From NCBI RefSeq assembly GCF_038237375.1, contig NZ_CP151273.1, positions 2,790,001 to 2,854,000 on the forward strand: a stretch of 64,000 bases of DNA, read 5' to 3'. Source of the DNA: Alcaligenes sp. SDU_A2 (lineage in GTDB: Bacteria; Pseudomonadota; Gammaproteobacteria; Burkholderiales; Burkholderiaceae_B). The position numbers and the translations under genes were made by a program. Of this stretch, positions 55,466 through 63,897 are shown in pieces; within the stretch, counting starts at the first letter, position 1; every line of letters starts with the position of its first letter. The notes beneath the pieces are model-generated. The model saw only the letters and a list, made by a program, of their open reading frames with translations. It searched no databases and was not told the origin of the DNA.

Positions 55466-58400
55466 CGTAAGTACCCATTTCGTTGATTCCACAACAGGCC
55501 GCCCTGGCGCATTTCTCGCGCCAAGCCCTGCTGAACCATCCCTGCAACCATCTCAGCCAGTTGGCGGCCCTGCTGTGCGCCAGCCCCGCCCACCTGGGTC
55601 TGAGTAGAGCCGTCATTGGCAATATTGACTTCGACGTTGATATGGATCGGCTGGCCGCTGCCCTCAGCACCAGCGGGTACTGTGTTGGCTTTCTTGAGAT
55701 AGGAGGTCAGGTCACTGTTCTGACGCGGGCTTAGCACGCGTTCGCCCTTGTCCAGCAACCAGGTACCCTCGCGCGGGATCTGGTCAATGCCGCTGTGGGC
55801 CATGCCGGTAAGCGCAGTCGCGGCGATCATGCCGACCGAGGCATAACCAAGGCCTCGCATTGTCGCAGCCATCGGCGGGCCAGCAATTGGCCCAAGCTCT
55901 GCAAGAGCCCGCGTGGCGGCTATCTCGGTATTTATGATCGCCTGGGCAATGCTTGCTGCTTTGCTTGCCAGAAACATTGCCTTATACACCACCGACCCTT
56001 CATGCCCGAGGGTTCGCAGCATCTCCGCAGCATCCCCCGTGACCGAGGCAAAGCTTGCAAGAGAGGCAGATTTCCAGGCGTCAGAAAGATTGGACTGCTG
56101 TTCGTTGTAGCGCCGGCTGATTTCAAGAACCGCATCAGCGTGCTCCTGCTCACTGATCAGTTTCTGGTTCAGGTACTGCTGGTGCCTCTGCATCTCTTCG
56201 GCGCGCCATTTATCCAGCTCTGACCGTGCCTGGGCGACCCGCACAAGCTCGCCAGAAGCGCCGCCCACACTCGCATCAATACCATCAAACTTTGGCGCAA
56301 CCGAGATTCCACCCTTGATCACGCGCTGCATTGCACTGGCGTACTGGTCCGCTGACAAGCCGGCCTCGCGCAGCACACGAACGCGCTCCTTGAGCAGATC
56401 CGTGGTTCGCTCTTCCTCCGTCCGTAGATCCAGTATCAAGGATTTGTAGGCGTCCTGTGCTTCCTTGGCTTTCTCGAAGGCATCTTTCGTTGCCAGTAGA
56501 GCATCTGCTGCTTTGAGTTGGCTTTCGGTGGCACCTGCCATCCGCAGTTGATAGCGTTGCATCTCAGTATCCGCCATGCCCAACACCGCTACTTGGTCTT
56601 GCAGCGCCTTAATCAGACGGACGGTTTCTTTTTCCTGCTTTATGCCAGCGCCCGCAGCTTTTCGCCGGGCCTCTTCTGCTCGTTCGCTGGCCTCCAGGGT
56701 GTCAATCTTCTCACGGGCACGCTTCTGCTCTGCATCGCTCATTTCCCCAAGCAGGCCCTTCTCCAGATCATAACGAAGCTGAACTGCTGCACCAGATTTG
56801 CCAATGAGCGCGATCTGGCGATCTATTTGAGATTCGAACTTCGCAAAAGCCTGTGACGTTTGGTCGCCGCCAACACTGATAGGCGCACTCAGCAACCCTG
56901 CAATTTTTTCCAACTGCGCACGTAACCCATCAGCCCGCCCCCTAGTTTCTTCATAAGACTGTGCCAGGTCCATCATTTGGCGATACATCTGCTTGTACAG
57001 GGGCGAGTTCTTGTCTGGGATCGCATTCATCTGCGAGCCCAGGCTTTCCAGCTTGATCTTCGTAACGGCTATCGTCTGGCCCAGACTAATCAGCTCGTCC
57101 TCGATCTTTAGCTTGGCATTCCCCAGGGCAGACGCGCCCATCTTATCAAGTGATGCAGTGAGCAAGTCAACAGAGCCCCGAAAGTCATCTGCGCTTTTCT
57201 CTGCGGCATTTGCGTTGCTACTAAACAGCAAGAATGAGCCAGCGGCAAGCGCCGCTGTAACACCAAGCCCCACAGGTCCGCCCAACACCCCAAGCAGCGC
57301 CCTACCCGCACCAACACTTGCAGCCTGCGCCGCAGCCAGGCGCTTCGTGGCGGCCTCTTCCGCAACCTTTGCCGCTGCTAGCTGTATATGCGTCGCTTTT
57401 AATCCAAGGTTCGCCTGCGTGCTAGCCAGAGTGGCAGCAGTGGCTTGTGCCTCAGCTTTCGCTTCCGCTAGTGCGGCACGCCCTTTTGTATAACTAGCAG
57501 CGGCAGCTTGTACGCTAGCCGACGCCGCCCCAAGCGTCCGAGATACATACAAAGTAATCGTGCCAGCAGCGACGTATCCAAGCACATCCGCAAGAGCGGC
57601 AAAATTCTTCGAAATAATGCCGATCCCTGATGCCAGCGTCGCCGTAACCTGTGACGACTCGTTCGCCTTACCAATATATTCGCCAAAGGCAGTATTCAAG
57701 TTCGTGAGAGCATCCCGCACCGTAGTAGGCATGCCCTCAACCTGCTTCATCACAGGCGCATAAGCAGACAGCAACGCCTTGGCCATCATTTCGGCGGAGA
57801 TCTTCCCCTCCACCCCCAGCTGACGAATCTCCTCCGCCGCTTTCCCTGTACTGTCAGCAAGATGCTGCACAATAGTATCGGCAGTGCTGTAAATCGTCAT
57901 CCAGGCATCAGCATCGACACGACCGCGCTGGAAAGACTTACCCAAAGCCTCCATCGCTGCAGCCCCGCGCTCCGCGTTGGCACCGTTTACTACCAACAGC
58001 CCAGAAAACGCATCAACAGCATCAATACTTTGATCCAGACTAAGCCCCATCTCCCGCAGTACTGGGGAAAGCTGGATGAATGCCTCTCGTGTCTCGTTGA
58101 TCGCCCGAAATGTAGTTTGCGCCGATTGCGCCATCCGAGACTGGGCGTGGTTGTACTCGTCCTGGCTCTCGGTGGCCATACGCATGCGGCTTGCGTACTG
58201 CCCCCACTCGTCGGCCATATCAATCAACCGCATGGTCGAAAAGCCAAGCAGCGCTGACTTCAAAACACGATTTATCGTGGCTGCCGAGGTGGCCGCCTGT
58301 TGCTCGGTCTTTGCCAGCTCTTTATTCAGACCATCAACGCTCGCTGCGGTTGTGCGCGCTACGCCACCGACCCCCACCAATCCACCACTGACGCGACGAG

Positions 58401-58521
58401 AAGATCCAACGACGCGGATGCCGGCAGCCTCCATCGCGCCGAGCGCCTGCTCCAGCTCCTTGGCTTTCTGCTCAGCGGATCGGCTGTCAATGGTGATAGC
58501 CAGGCGAGATTCTTGCGCCAT
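55462..58521 (-). CDS. Tail tape-measure protein (lambda H-like)
   Basis: A 1019-residue tape measure. The N-terminal third holds LEQALGAMEAAGIRV coiled coil and the TMP domain (GLSLDQSIDAVDAFSGL, MEALGKSFQRGRVDADAW). The middle has hydrophobic segments and long helices, and the end has the lambda-H C-terminal domain (SGQPIHINVEVNIANDGSTQ). It sets tail length and is ejected into the host. It follows three accessory genes that separate it from G/T. Confidence 0.95.
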   Translation of the reverse strand: MAQESRLAITIDSRSAEQKAKELEQALGAMEAAGIRVVGSSRRVSGGLVGVGGVARTTAASVDGLNKELAKTEQQAATSAATINRVLKSALLGFSTMRLIDMADEWGQYASRMRMATESQDEYNHAQSRMAQSAQTTFRAINETREAFIQLSPVLREMGLSLDQSIDAVDAFSGLLVVNGANAERGAAAMEALGKSFQRGRVDADAWMTIYSTADTIVQHLADSTGKAAEEIRQLGVEGKISAEMMAKALLSAYAPVMKQVEGMPTTVRDALTNLNTAFGEYIGKANESSQVTATLASGIGIISKNFAALADVLGYVAAGTITLYVSRTLGAASASVQAAAASYTKGRAALAEAKAEAQATAATLASTQANLGLKATHIQLAAAKVAEEAATKRLAAAQAASVGAGRALLGVLGGPVGLGVTAALAAGSFLLFSSNANAAEKSADDFRGSVDLLTASLDKMGASALGNAKLKIEDELISLGQTIAVTKIKLESLGSQMNAIPDKNSPLYKQMYRQMMDLAQSYEETRGRADGLRAQLEKIAGLLSAPISVGGDQTSQAFAKFESQIDRQIALIGKSGAAVQLRYDLEKGLLGEMSDAEQKRAREKIDTLEASERAEEARRKAAGAGIKQEKETVRLIKALQDQVAVLGMADTEMQRYQLRMAGATESQLKAADALLATKDAFEKAKEAQDAYKSLILDLRTEEERTTDLLKERVRVLREAGLSADQYASAMQRVIKGGISVAPKFDGIDASVGGASGELVRVAQARSELDKWRAEEMQRHQQYLNQKLISEQEHADAVLEISRRYNEQQSNLSDAWKSASLASFASVTGDAAEMLRTLGHEGSVVYKAMFLASKAASIAQAIINTEIAATRALAELGPIAGPPMAATMRGLGYASVGMIAATALTGMAHSGIDQIPREGTWLLDKGERVLSPRQNSDLTSYLKKANTVPAGAEGSGQPIHINVEVNIANDGSTQTQVGGAGAQQGRQLAEMVAGMVQQGLAREMRQGGLLWNQRNGYLR

Positions 58522-58537
58522 TCAAATTCTCCAGACG

Positions 58538-58564
58538 AAAAAAAACCCCGCCATCAGCGAGGTT
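58538..58564 (-). terminator. Terminator after the phage lipoprotein gene
   Basis: AACCCCGC and GCGAGGTT form a stem with one wobble pair, flanked by an A-run at 58538-58545 on the plus strand. Confidence 0.7.
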
Positions 58565-58585
58565 CATGAAGTTTTAATTTTTAAA

Positions 58586-58993
58586 TTAGGAAAGGCTGTC
58601 TACGCAGTATGGCGATGCCTCCTTAAGCTGTGAGTCCATTTTGAATCGAACTGTATTGGCGCCTAGGTAATCGTAGTTTCCAACAAGCCCTTCCCCTTCG
58701 CGGCTTAAACGCATTTTCGTGCCATCTTGAAAGTAAAGGCGATCCTGGACGAACTTAATGCGGCCCAGGGTATTCCGCTCCCCCCATGAAGAACAAAAAA
58801 GCCCCGTCCCGTCCTGCCCTATGCGCAGCGTCAGCAGGTATGGGCCGTTCGAACCTGTCCATGCCCCCACCAAACCTTCGCTCACAAGTTCGGGCGTAAG
58901 CTCCGCAAATCGATTGTCGGCCATGTCATGCGTTGGCAGCGCGCAGCCAGCCACCCAGCTAGAAATGATCAAACCCAGTACACGTAGCCTCAT
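58586..58993 (-). CDS. Phage-encoded small lipoprotein (moron)
   Basis: A 135-residue protein starting at ATG 58993 (MRLRVLGLIISSWVAGCA) after GGAGG. The lipobox VAGC makes it a lipoprotein with Cys17 as the lipid site. The rest is beta-rich (GAWTGSNGPYLLTLRIG, RLYFQDGTKMRLSREG). It has its own terminator and is not a tail component. Prophage lipoproteins of this size often block receptors or DNA entry of related phages, or alter the host surface. The role here is inference. Confidence 0.75.
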   Translation of the reverse strand: MRLRVLGLIISSWVAGCALPTHDMADNRFAELTPELVSEGLVGAWTGSNGPYLLTLRIGQDGTGLFCSSWGERNTLGRIKFVQDRLYFQDGTKMRLSREGEGLVGNYDYLGANTVRFKMDSQLKEASPYCVDSLS

Positions 58994-59057
58994 CCCCACC
59001 TCCACAAAGTCGATGCAGAGATCATAGCCAACGACGAAAGCCCGCGCTAGGCGGGCG

Positions 59058-59085
59058 AAAAAAAAGCGACCCGGAGGTCGCTTTT
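59058..59085 (-). terminator. Terminator after the membrane moron gene
   Basis: AAAAGCGACC and GGTCGCTTTT form a strong stem with loop CGGA and an A-run on the plus strand. A second hairpin (GCCCGC/GCGGGC, 59040-59056) follows in the minus direction. Confidence 0.85.
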
Positions 59086-59653
59086 AGTGCGGAGGAGGAA
59101 TAATTTGCCCATAAGTTGTCGGAACTATGTCTGCCGGCGGCGACATCTTTTTCTGTATCTCTTCCGCTTTCTGAGCGGCCCTGCGTTTTGCCGCCGCCAT
59201 CACCAATGCTGTTCGCAACCTCTGAAGACTCAACACACCTCCGAGTACAGAGATTAGCCGAATCAACACAAAACCCAGCAGGCCACTAATCAATCCACTG
59301 AAAACAAAAGAGAAATCGATCGTGCCAACACGCGGAAACTGAAACACAAGCGCGTTTTTCAAAAGCGTTCCAAGTACCAAGGCAACAACCGTTAGGACAT
59401 TCACTGCCAGCATACCAACCCAGAAACTTTGTTGTCGCTGCAAAGCTCGTGACAGTCGATCGGCTTCGTCAGGAGTCAAATCGTCACCAGAAAGAAAGTT
59501 TGTAGTGACAGGAATTAGTTGTAGAAGAGCTGCAGAAATCAGCCCCAAAAATGCAATTAGGCCATCTCGCATTCCGAGCCATACGCTCAGATCTACCAGG
59601 TAGCCAGATGCTACGCTGATAGACAGAACTATGAACAGATGCAAGTATTTCAC
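59084..59653 (-). CDS. Four-helix membrane protein of a two-gene moron
   Basis: A 189-residue protein with four predicted membrane helices: LHLFIVLSISVASGYLV, LIAFLGLISAALLQLIP, FWVGMLAVNVLTVVALVLG and FVFSGLISGLLGFVLIRLIS. A basic cytoplasmic tail follows (RAAQKAEEIQKKM). It starts 9 bases after the stop of the 355-aa gene, so the two are co-expressed, and a terminator ends the unit. A soluble sensor plus small membrane effector pair is a common layout of phage-defence modules such as Kiwa, but I see no clear family match. Confidence 0.7.
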   Translation of the reverse strand: MKYLHLFIVLSISVASGYLVDLSVWLGMRDGLIAFLGLISAALLQLIPVTTNFLSGDDLTPDEADRLSRALQRQQSFWVGMLAVNVLTVVALVLGTLLKNALVFQFPRVGTIDFSFVFSGLISGLLGFVLIRLISVLGGVLSLQRLRTALVMAAAKRRAAQKAEEIQKKMSPPADIVPTTYGQIIPPPH

Positions 59654-59662
59654 GATAAGTAC

Positions 59663-60730
59663 CTAGTCAGCGATCTTCCCGTCCGCCATCATGACAGCAT
59701 ATGCTTGGCACATGGCACGAAGGACATCGTGCGGGTCAAGCAACGACCCAACAATTTCCGAATCTCCGTTTTGCGACTTAATAAGCCTAATGGAGGCGTT
59801 GTGATGCAACCTTACGCTTCCATCTGGCGAGGTCTTCGATCCCTTAGAGAAAACACTGAGTTGACTATCAGGAATATGTCGCAGACCAACTTCCAGATTC
59901 CTCAGCGGGGCCCGATCAACCTTGCGCCGGCGAGTTTTATAACCAATATGAACCTGCACGTGCAACTCAGCATCAGCCGGGACAGACTCAAGAACTCTAT
60001 CAGCCGCGGCAGAGTCATGATTTAGCAACGCCTCTAGCACGCCACGTACCATCTCTTGTCCTGAGCTGACACGCGACATAAGATCGTCTGTTGTTGTTAC
60101 CTCGCGAATCTGCGGTGGATCAGCAACATTTGAAGAGCTCGCTTCATCGGTCGGAGCCTGAGGGCCACTCAGCGCCCCACCAATGACTATCTCTTTTATA
60201 TCACCCAGATCCCCGCCAACAACAGCGGAATCAAATTTTGCAGCGAGCGTTACATTTCCAATCCAATTAGCGACGTATTTGGAGAGCAGCCATGCAAGAT
60301 ACTTTTCTAACGCCTCAGTCTGCAACGAGGTGCTCTGGATCACAAACACATGATCACCTTTCACCATCCAGAACATCTGCGAGTGCACGTACTCGCTTCG
60401 CTCTGGAGCTGCCATTTGCGCAACAGCAAGCTGGGACAGCGTTTGGTCCGACATCTGGAGCACCGCCTGCATATGCCCCTTGGTGAAGTGAACAACGTCT
60501 CCAAACGCAAGATCATGACCTTCGGCGCTACTATCAACAAAGATATTGGCTAGGAAATTGTCGGCCTCCACCTCTTGGATTCTGAGCGTATATCGATCCC
60601 TAACCCTTGCCTCCACGCTCGCGTTGTGCGCGTTCATCGCACTATGAACCATCTGCTCAAGCGTAGGAGACCCGCTCTCCCGGACATAACGTCGATAGTG
60701 TACCGTTACCGGCTTGCGTGCTAATGCCAT
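59663..60730 (-). CDS. 355-aa soluble protein of a two-gene moron
   Basis: A 355-residue protein starting MALARKPVTVHYRRYVRES with a very strong ribosome site (GGGGGAGGGG). No membrane helix or known domain is recognised. It has a basic start, a segment DLAFGDVVHFTKGHMQAVLQ, and FWMVKGDHVFVIQSTSLQTE, followed by an acidic linker and a C-terminal helical part. It has its own promoter and shares a terminator with the membrane-protein gene. Inserted between tail genes T and H, it is not needed for tail assembly and looks like a defence or exclusion gene. Confidence 0.65.
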   Translation of the reverse strand: MALARKPVTVHYRRYVRESGSPTLEQMVHSAMNAHNASVEARVRDRYTLRIQEVEADNFLANIFVDSSAEGHDLAFGDVVHFTKGHMQAVLQMSDQTLSQLAVAQMAAPERSEYVHSQMFWMVKGDHVFVIQSTSLQTEALEKYLAWLLSKYVANWIGNVTLAAKFDSAVVGGDLGDIKEIVIGGALSGPQAPTDEASSSNVADPPQIREVTTTDDLMSRVSSGQEMVRGVLEALLNHDSAAADRVLESVPADAELHVQVHIGYKTRRRKVDRAPLRNLEVGLRHIPDSQLSVFSKGSKTSPDGSVRLHHNASIRLIKSQNGDSEIVGSLLDPHDVLRAMCQAYAVMMADGKIAD

Positions 60731-60790
60731 CTACCCCTCCCCCTGTTGAAACAAACAGTAACCCGAGGGAAAGCAATTTAAAACTGGATA

Positions 60791-60819
60791 AACATACAGC
60801 ATTAATGAAAAAACAGCAA
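60791..60819 (-). promoter_or_regulatory. Promoter of the two-gene moron
   Basis: On the minus strand TTGCTG (60819-60814) and TATGTT (60796-60791) are 17 bases apart, 60 bases upstream of the 355-aa gene. The remaining 60820-61119 is non-coding as far as I can tell; a 61-codon frame at 60871-61056 has no ribosome site. Confidence 0.5.
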
Positions 60820-61119
60820 GGGTGCTGAATTGAGCATTGAGTTGATCGGCGACTTCACCTCTCCACCTCCTTAATTCGCCTTATCCCACATTCGCCACCG
60901 CTCCAGGCCCGTCAAAGATACGGCCACTGTTTTAGCATATGACACTGGCCATCTTCCTTTACCCGCACTGATACAACAGGTAGGCGTCACCCATAGAGAG
61001 AATAATTCCAGTGACTCTCGATACAGCCGCGTTGCGGTCTGACTGTGCGTATACATGGGTCACAGCCCAAAGAAGCGGCCCCGAGCGCACACCCACCAAA
61101 CATCTCCACTCCTTCGCGG

Positions 61120-61410
61120 TCACTCCCGCTCTAAACGATCAATAGCAAACACTGCCGCATCCAACTCTCTCCTGGATAGTGGCGTCCCATATGCCTCCAC
61201 CACAGCAGTGATGTTTGCTGTGGTCAGAGGCAGCGGCACAGCTCCAGCCATCCCGACCGCCACACCCCGGCACCGATCAACCGCGCAGTAAACGCTGATG
61301 ATGTGATCGGTGATAGGGTCGGTAGGCGGCTCATCGGGTACCTCAGCGCCCAGGGCCGAATAGATCAGCTTGCGCTTTTGGCTTTGCCCGGCCCACTCTT
61401 TTTCCCACTG
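61120..61410 (-). CDS. Tail assembly chaperone T (frameshift extension of G)
   Basis: A reading frame in -1 relation to G, reading QWEKEWAGQSQKRKLIYSAL onward, with the VVEAYGTPLSRRELDAAVFA end typical of lambda T/DUF1799. It has no plausible start of its own; it should be made as a G-T fusion by ribosomal slippage. The GGGAAAAAG run (61406-61398 on minus) in the overlap is the likely slip site. G-T binds the tape measure during tail assembly. Confidence 0.8.
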   Translation of the reverse strand, partial: QWEKEWAGQSQKRKLIYSALGAEVPDEPPTDPITDHIISVYCAVDRCRGVAVGMAGAVPLPLTTANITAVVEAYGTPLSRRELDAAVFAIDRLERE

Positions 61411-61838
61411 GTACCGGGCGACGGCTTTTCCACGGTTTCCTGAACCTCCTTCTGAGCGCCCGCTGCTACCTGGGCCGCAGTTGCAATCACCCAGACGAAG
61501 AGGTCCGTGTTGCTGCACAGGAGCTTGGCGGCAACCTCTGGTGAGTAAGGGACTACATCGCCGGCATCGTCCAGGATCTCACCCTTCCAGTCCTTGATGA
61601 TGTAACGACCCAGCAGCTGGCACTGCACATCATGCTCGCGGACATCGTTGCCAGACACATTGATAGCTGCCAGCCTCTGGCCTGCGTCTTCCCGCGCGAT
61701 CAGGCGACGAGCGCGCTCCAGAGCGATCTGGTAGGCCTCGATGTCCAGGCCAGCGAGCTTGAAGGAGACGTCTTCGTCGTAGTCCTCCCAGCGCTCGTTC
61801 GTGGCGGCAGGCTCTTGCCGGTTAATTCTCAAAGCCAT
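61365..61838 (-). CDS. Tail assembly chaperone G
   Basis: A 157-residue lambda gpG-like protein beginning MALRINRQEPAATNERWEDY. It has a conserved middle (IYIIKDWKG-like RYIIKDWKGEILDDAGD) and a Lys/Ser-rich end. The last 15 codons overlap the T frame. It coats the tape measure before tube assembly. It lies 9 bases after the tail tube gene. Confidence 0.85.
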   Translation of the reverse strand: MALRINRQEPAATNERWEDYDEDVSFKLAGLDIEAYQIALERARRLIAREDAGQRLAAINVSGNDVREHDVQCQLLGRYIIKDWKGEILDDAGDVVPYSPEVAAKLLCSNTDLFVWVIATAAQVAAGAQKEVQETVEKPSPGTSGKKSGPGKAKSAS

Positions 61839-61847
61839 GAATGCTCC

Positions 61848-62771
61848 TTAAGGTTCTGGCGTCGCAACTGGTGTACGCGTGATGGTAGGGGCCTGCTTGG
61901 CTACCGTGTAGTTCAGCTGGATCTGCAGAATGTCGGATTTGCCGCCACTGGGCAGCTCGCCGTCGATTTCCACTGCGGGTAGCGAGATCTCGTACTTGTT
62001 GCCCAAGCTATCGGTGACTGGAAAAGCAATGGCAATCGGCGTGCGTGTGAACTGATTCTTCCAAAGCTCCCACGCCTTCTTGGACCAAGCCAGATTGACG
62101 GTACCGGTAATGGCTGCCGTCGTTTCAATCAGGGCCCCCGGTCCCAGGCGCTCGGCACCGAAGCAGCGCTGCGTCTGCAGGTTGTTGTCAATGTTCAGCG
62201 TGAGGCCAGAAACGCAGGCTTGCCCAGCCAGCGAGACGCCATTGGCTTTCACGTCGCCTACGCTGATCGAAGACATGAACGGCGTATCCGTGGGCGCTGC
62301 CGGTGTGGTCGCAAATGGCGTTTCCTTATCCTCATAGTCCAGGCAAGACATCGAGAACGTCACTGTGGCTTTGCCCTCTTCCGGCACTTCCAATGCCATA
62401 GAGCTGACATGTGCGCCCTTGAACAAGGCATAGACACCGACGTCGCGGTAGCCCTTAGCCACGCTGAATGTGGTGCGCGTTTCGCCCACGGTCAGTTTAT
62501 TGACCGTCCAAGCACCGTAGAACGCGGCGGCCAGCAGATCGTCGAACGTACCGTAAGACAGCTCGCCCGCGATGTCACCGGCAATGTCTACGCTGGTGGT
62601 GATGGAACCCTGTCCGATTCGCGAGTCCGTGATTTCTTCGGATTCCTCAGTGTTGGGCGTAGGGGTCAAGGTGTTCCCGGTAACGCGCAGAGTCTGCCAG
62701 CCAGAGCTGGGCGTGACGCCGGGCGTGACCTCCTTGACGATGTGGGTTGTTACTTTGGCTCCGCTCGACAT
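61848..62771 (-). CDS. Major tail tube protein (V-like)
   Basis: A 307-residue tail tube protein. The start MSSGAKVTTHIVKEVTPGVT and the body SEEITDSRIGQGSITTSVD, YEDKETPFATTPAAPTDTPF are characteristic of siphophage tube proteins with a C-terminal domain. It polymerises around the tape measure. It follows the rha moron on the same strand. Confidence 0.92.
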   Translation of the reverse strand: MSSGAKVTTHIVKEVTPGVTPSSGWQTLRVTGNTLTPTPNTEESEEITDSRIGQGSITTSVDIAGDIAGELSYGTFDDLLAAAFYGAWTVNKLTVGETRTTFSVAKGYRDVGVYALFKGAHVSSMALEVPEEGKATVTFSMSCLDYEDKETPFATTPAAPTDTPFMSSISVGDVKANGVSLAGQACVSGLTLNIDNNLQTQRCFGAERLGPGALIETTAAITGTVNLAWSKKAWELWKNQFTRTPIAIAFPVTDSLGNKYEISLPAVEIDGELPSGGKSDILQIQLNYTVAKQAPTITRTPVATPEP

Positions 62772-62793
62772 GGCGTGCTCCTATTGATGGCGT

Positions 62794-62815
62794 AAAAAAA
62801 CCGGCTCTAGGCCGG
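62794..62815 (-). terminator. Terminator after the Rha gene
   Basis: CCGGC and GCCGG with loop TCTAG, next to seven A on the plus strand. It directly follows the Rha-family stop at 62817. Confidence 0.8.
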
Positions 62816-62816
62816 G

Positions 62817-63323
62817 TCAGTTCAGGGTTAGAGATGGCTGGATTTCATGCTCCAGCCGTTCGCGCCGCTTTTGCAGCTCTGGGATGGCGCGTTTTCGCTC
62901 CAGCATCAACCGGGAGCCGAAAGAGGCTCGGACTTGCGTCGAAACCTCTTCTGCCACCAAGGCCTGGAGCTGCTGGTAAAGGTTCTGCGTTCGCTGGTTT
63001 AGTGCGTCTCGCATGCGGTAGAACTCACGGATAAGCCGAACCTTGAAGGCCACCACCTCGTCACTGTTGCGCATGAGGGAAATCAGCAACGCGGCTTGCT
63101 GCTCATTAAGCATGGCGTATTCAGTTGGCGAACCGCCACCCTGCGGGCGTTTCGCCACCCGCGTTTCAAACGCAAGTGGCCCAAATTGCTCAAGAGAGGC
63201 TGCATGCTTGCGGATCAGTTCCAGCATGTTCTTGTGCCGGGCCTTCATGCCTCGCGCAATCACAAGACTGGACGCCAGCGGCTCGCCACTGACAACAGAA
63301 ACAAGAGGTTCAAATTGAGTCAT
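62817..63323 (-). CDS. Rha-family phage regulatory protein
   Basis: A 168-residue protein starting at ATG 63323 (MTQFEPLVSVVSGEPLASSL). It carries the pRha domain pattern: SSLVIARGMKARHKNMLELI, then YAMLNEQQAALLISLMRNSD and VVAFKVRLIREFYRMRD. Rha proteins affect lysogeny choice and can block infection in the absence of integration host factor. Its own terminator and position between tail genes mark it as a moron. Confidence 0.88.
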   Translation of the reverse strand: MTQFEPLVSVVSGEPLASSLVIARGMKARHKNMLELIRKHAASLEQFGPLAFETRVAKRPQGGGSPTEYAMLNEQQAALLISLMRNSDEVVAFKVRLIREFYRMRDALNQRTQNLYQQLQALVAEEVSTQVRASFGSRLMLERKRAIPELQKRRERLEHEIQPSLTLN

Positions 63324-63477
63324 TTTTAGATCCCAGAAAAGAAAAGGGCCGCCCGCAATGGGCAGCCCCGGACTTTTCAAAGCTCTTCCACCCTCTCGGG
63401 CTCGGTATCTACCGAATTAAGGCTGCCAAGAAAACAAGAAACCGGCTCGCAGCCGGCAATAGATAGATTGATACTGA

Positions 63478-63897
63478 CTATCCAGCCCTAAACCGGATAT
63501 TGACGTTGATCTGATAGAAACCCAGGCCCTGTGGCCGGCCCACGGAATCCCCGGTACCGACGTCCACCTGACTGGCCTCCAAGCACTCCAAATCGCCCTG
63601 GGACCAATAGGAGAAGTGCTCCTCCAAAGAATCCGCCAAGCGATTAAGCGTACCCAGCCCAGCGCCGATGCGGTCGAAACACTGAATGGTGATAATGCCG
63701 GGCTTGCGGCTATGTGGTCGGTCGGCCATGCCTGCCATGAAGGCTTGCCCATGCTGGATACTTAGGCGACACCACAGCCCCGACTCGGGCGGCGTAAATG
63801 CCGTCAGAGCGTTGGGATAGTCAATGCGCTCCTGGTCGACACCAGGAAAGACAGCCATCCGCGCAGTGATAGCTCGCCGGATCTGTTCAAAGGTCAT
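63478..63897 (-). CDS. Tail terminator-like protein (DUF4128)
   Basis: A 139-residue protein beginning MTFEQIRRAITARMAVFPG. The body (SIQHGQAFMAGMADRPHSR, GLGFYQINVNIRFRAG) matches DUF4128, the gpU-like tail terminator of many siphophages. It caps the tail and joins the head. It overlaps the upstream gene by 4 bases. The 154 bases between it and the rha gene hold only imperfect hairpins. Confidence 0.85.
   Translation of the reverse strand: MTFEQIRRAITARMAVFPGVDQERIDYPNALTAFTPPESGLWCRLSIQHGQAFMAGMADRPHSRKPGIITIQCFDRIGAGLGTLNRLADSLEEHFSYWSQGDLECLEASQVDVGTGDSVGRPQGLGFYQINVNIRFRAG

Noticed and set aside
60871-61056. 61-codon minus-strand frame between the moron and gene T
   Set aside because: No ribosome site, no recognisable motif and not coupled to neighbours; likely chance.
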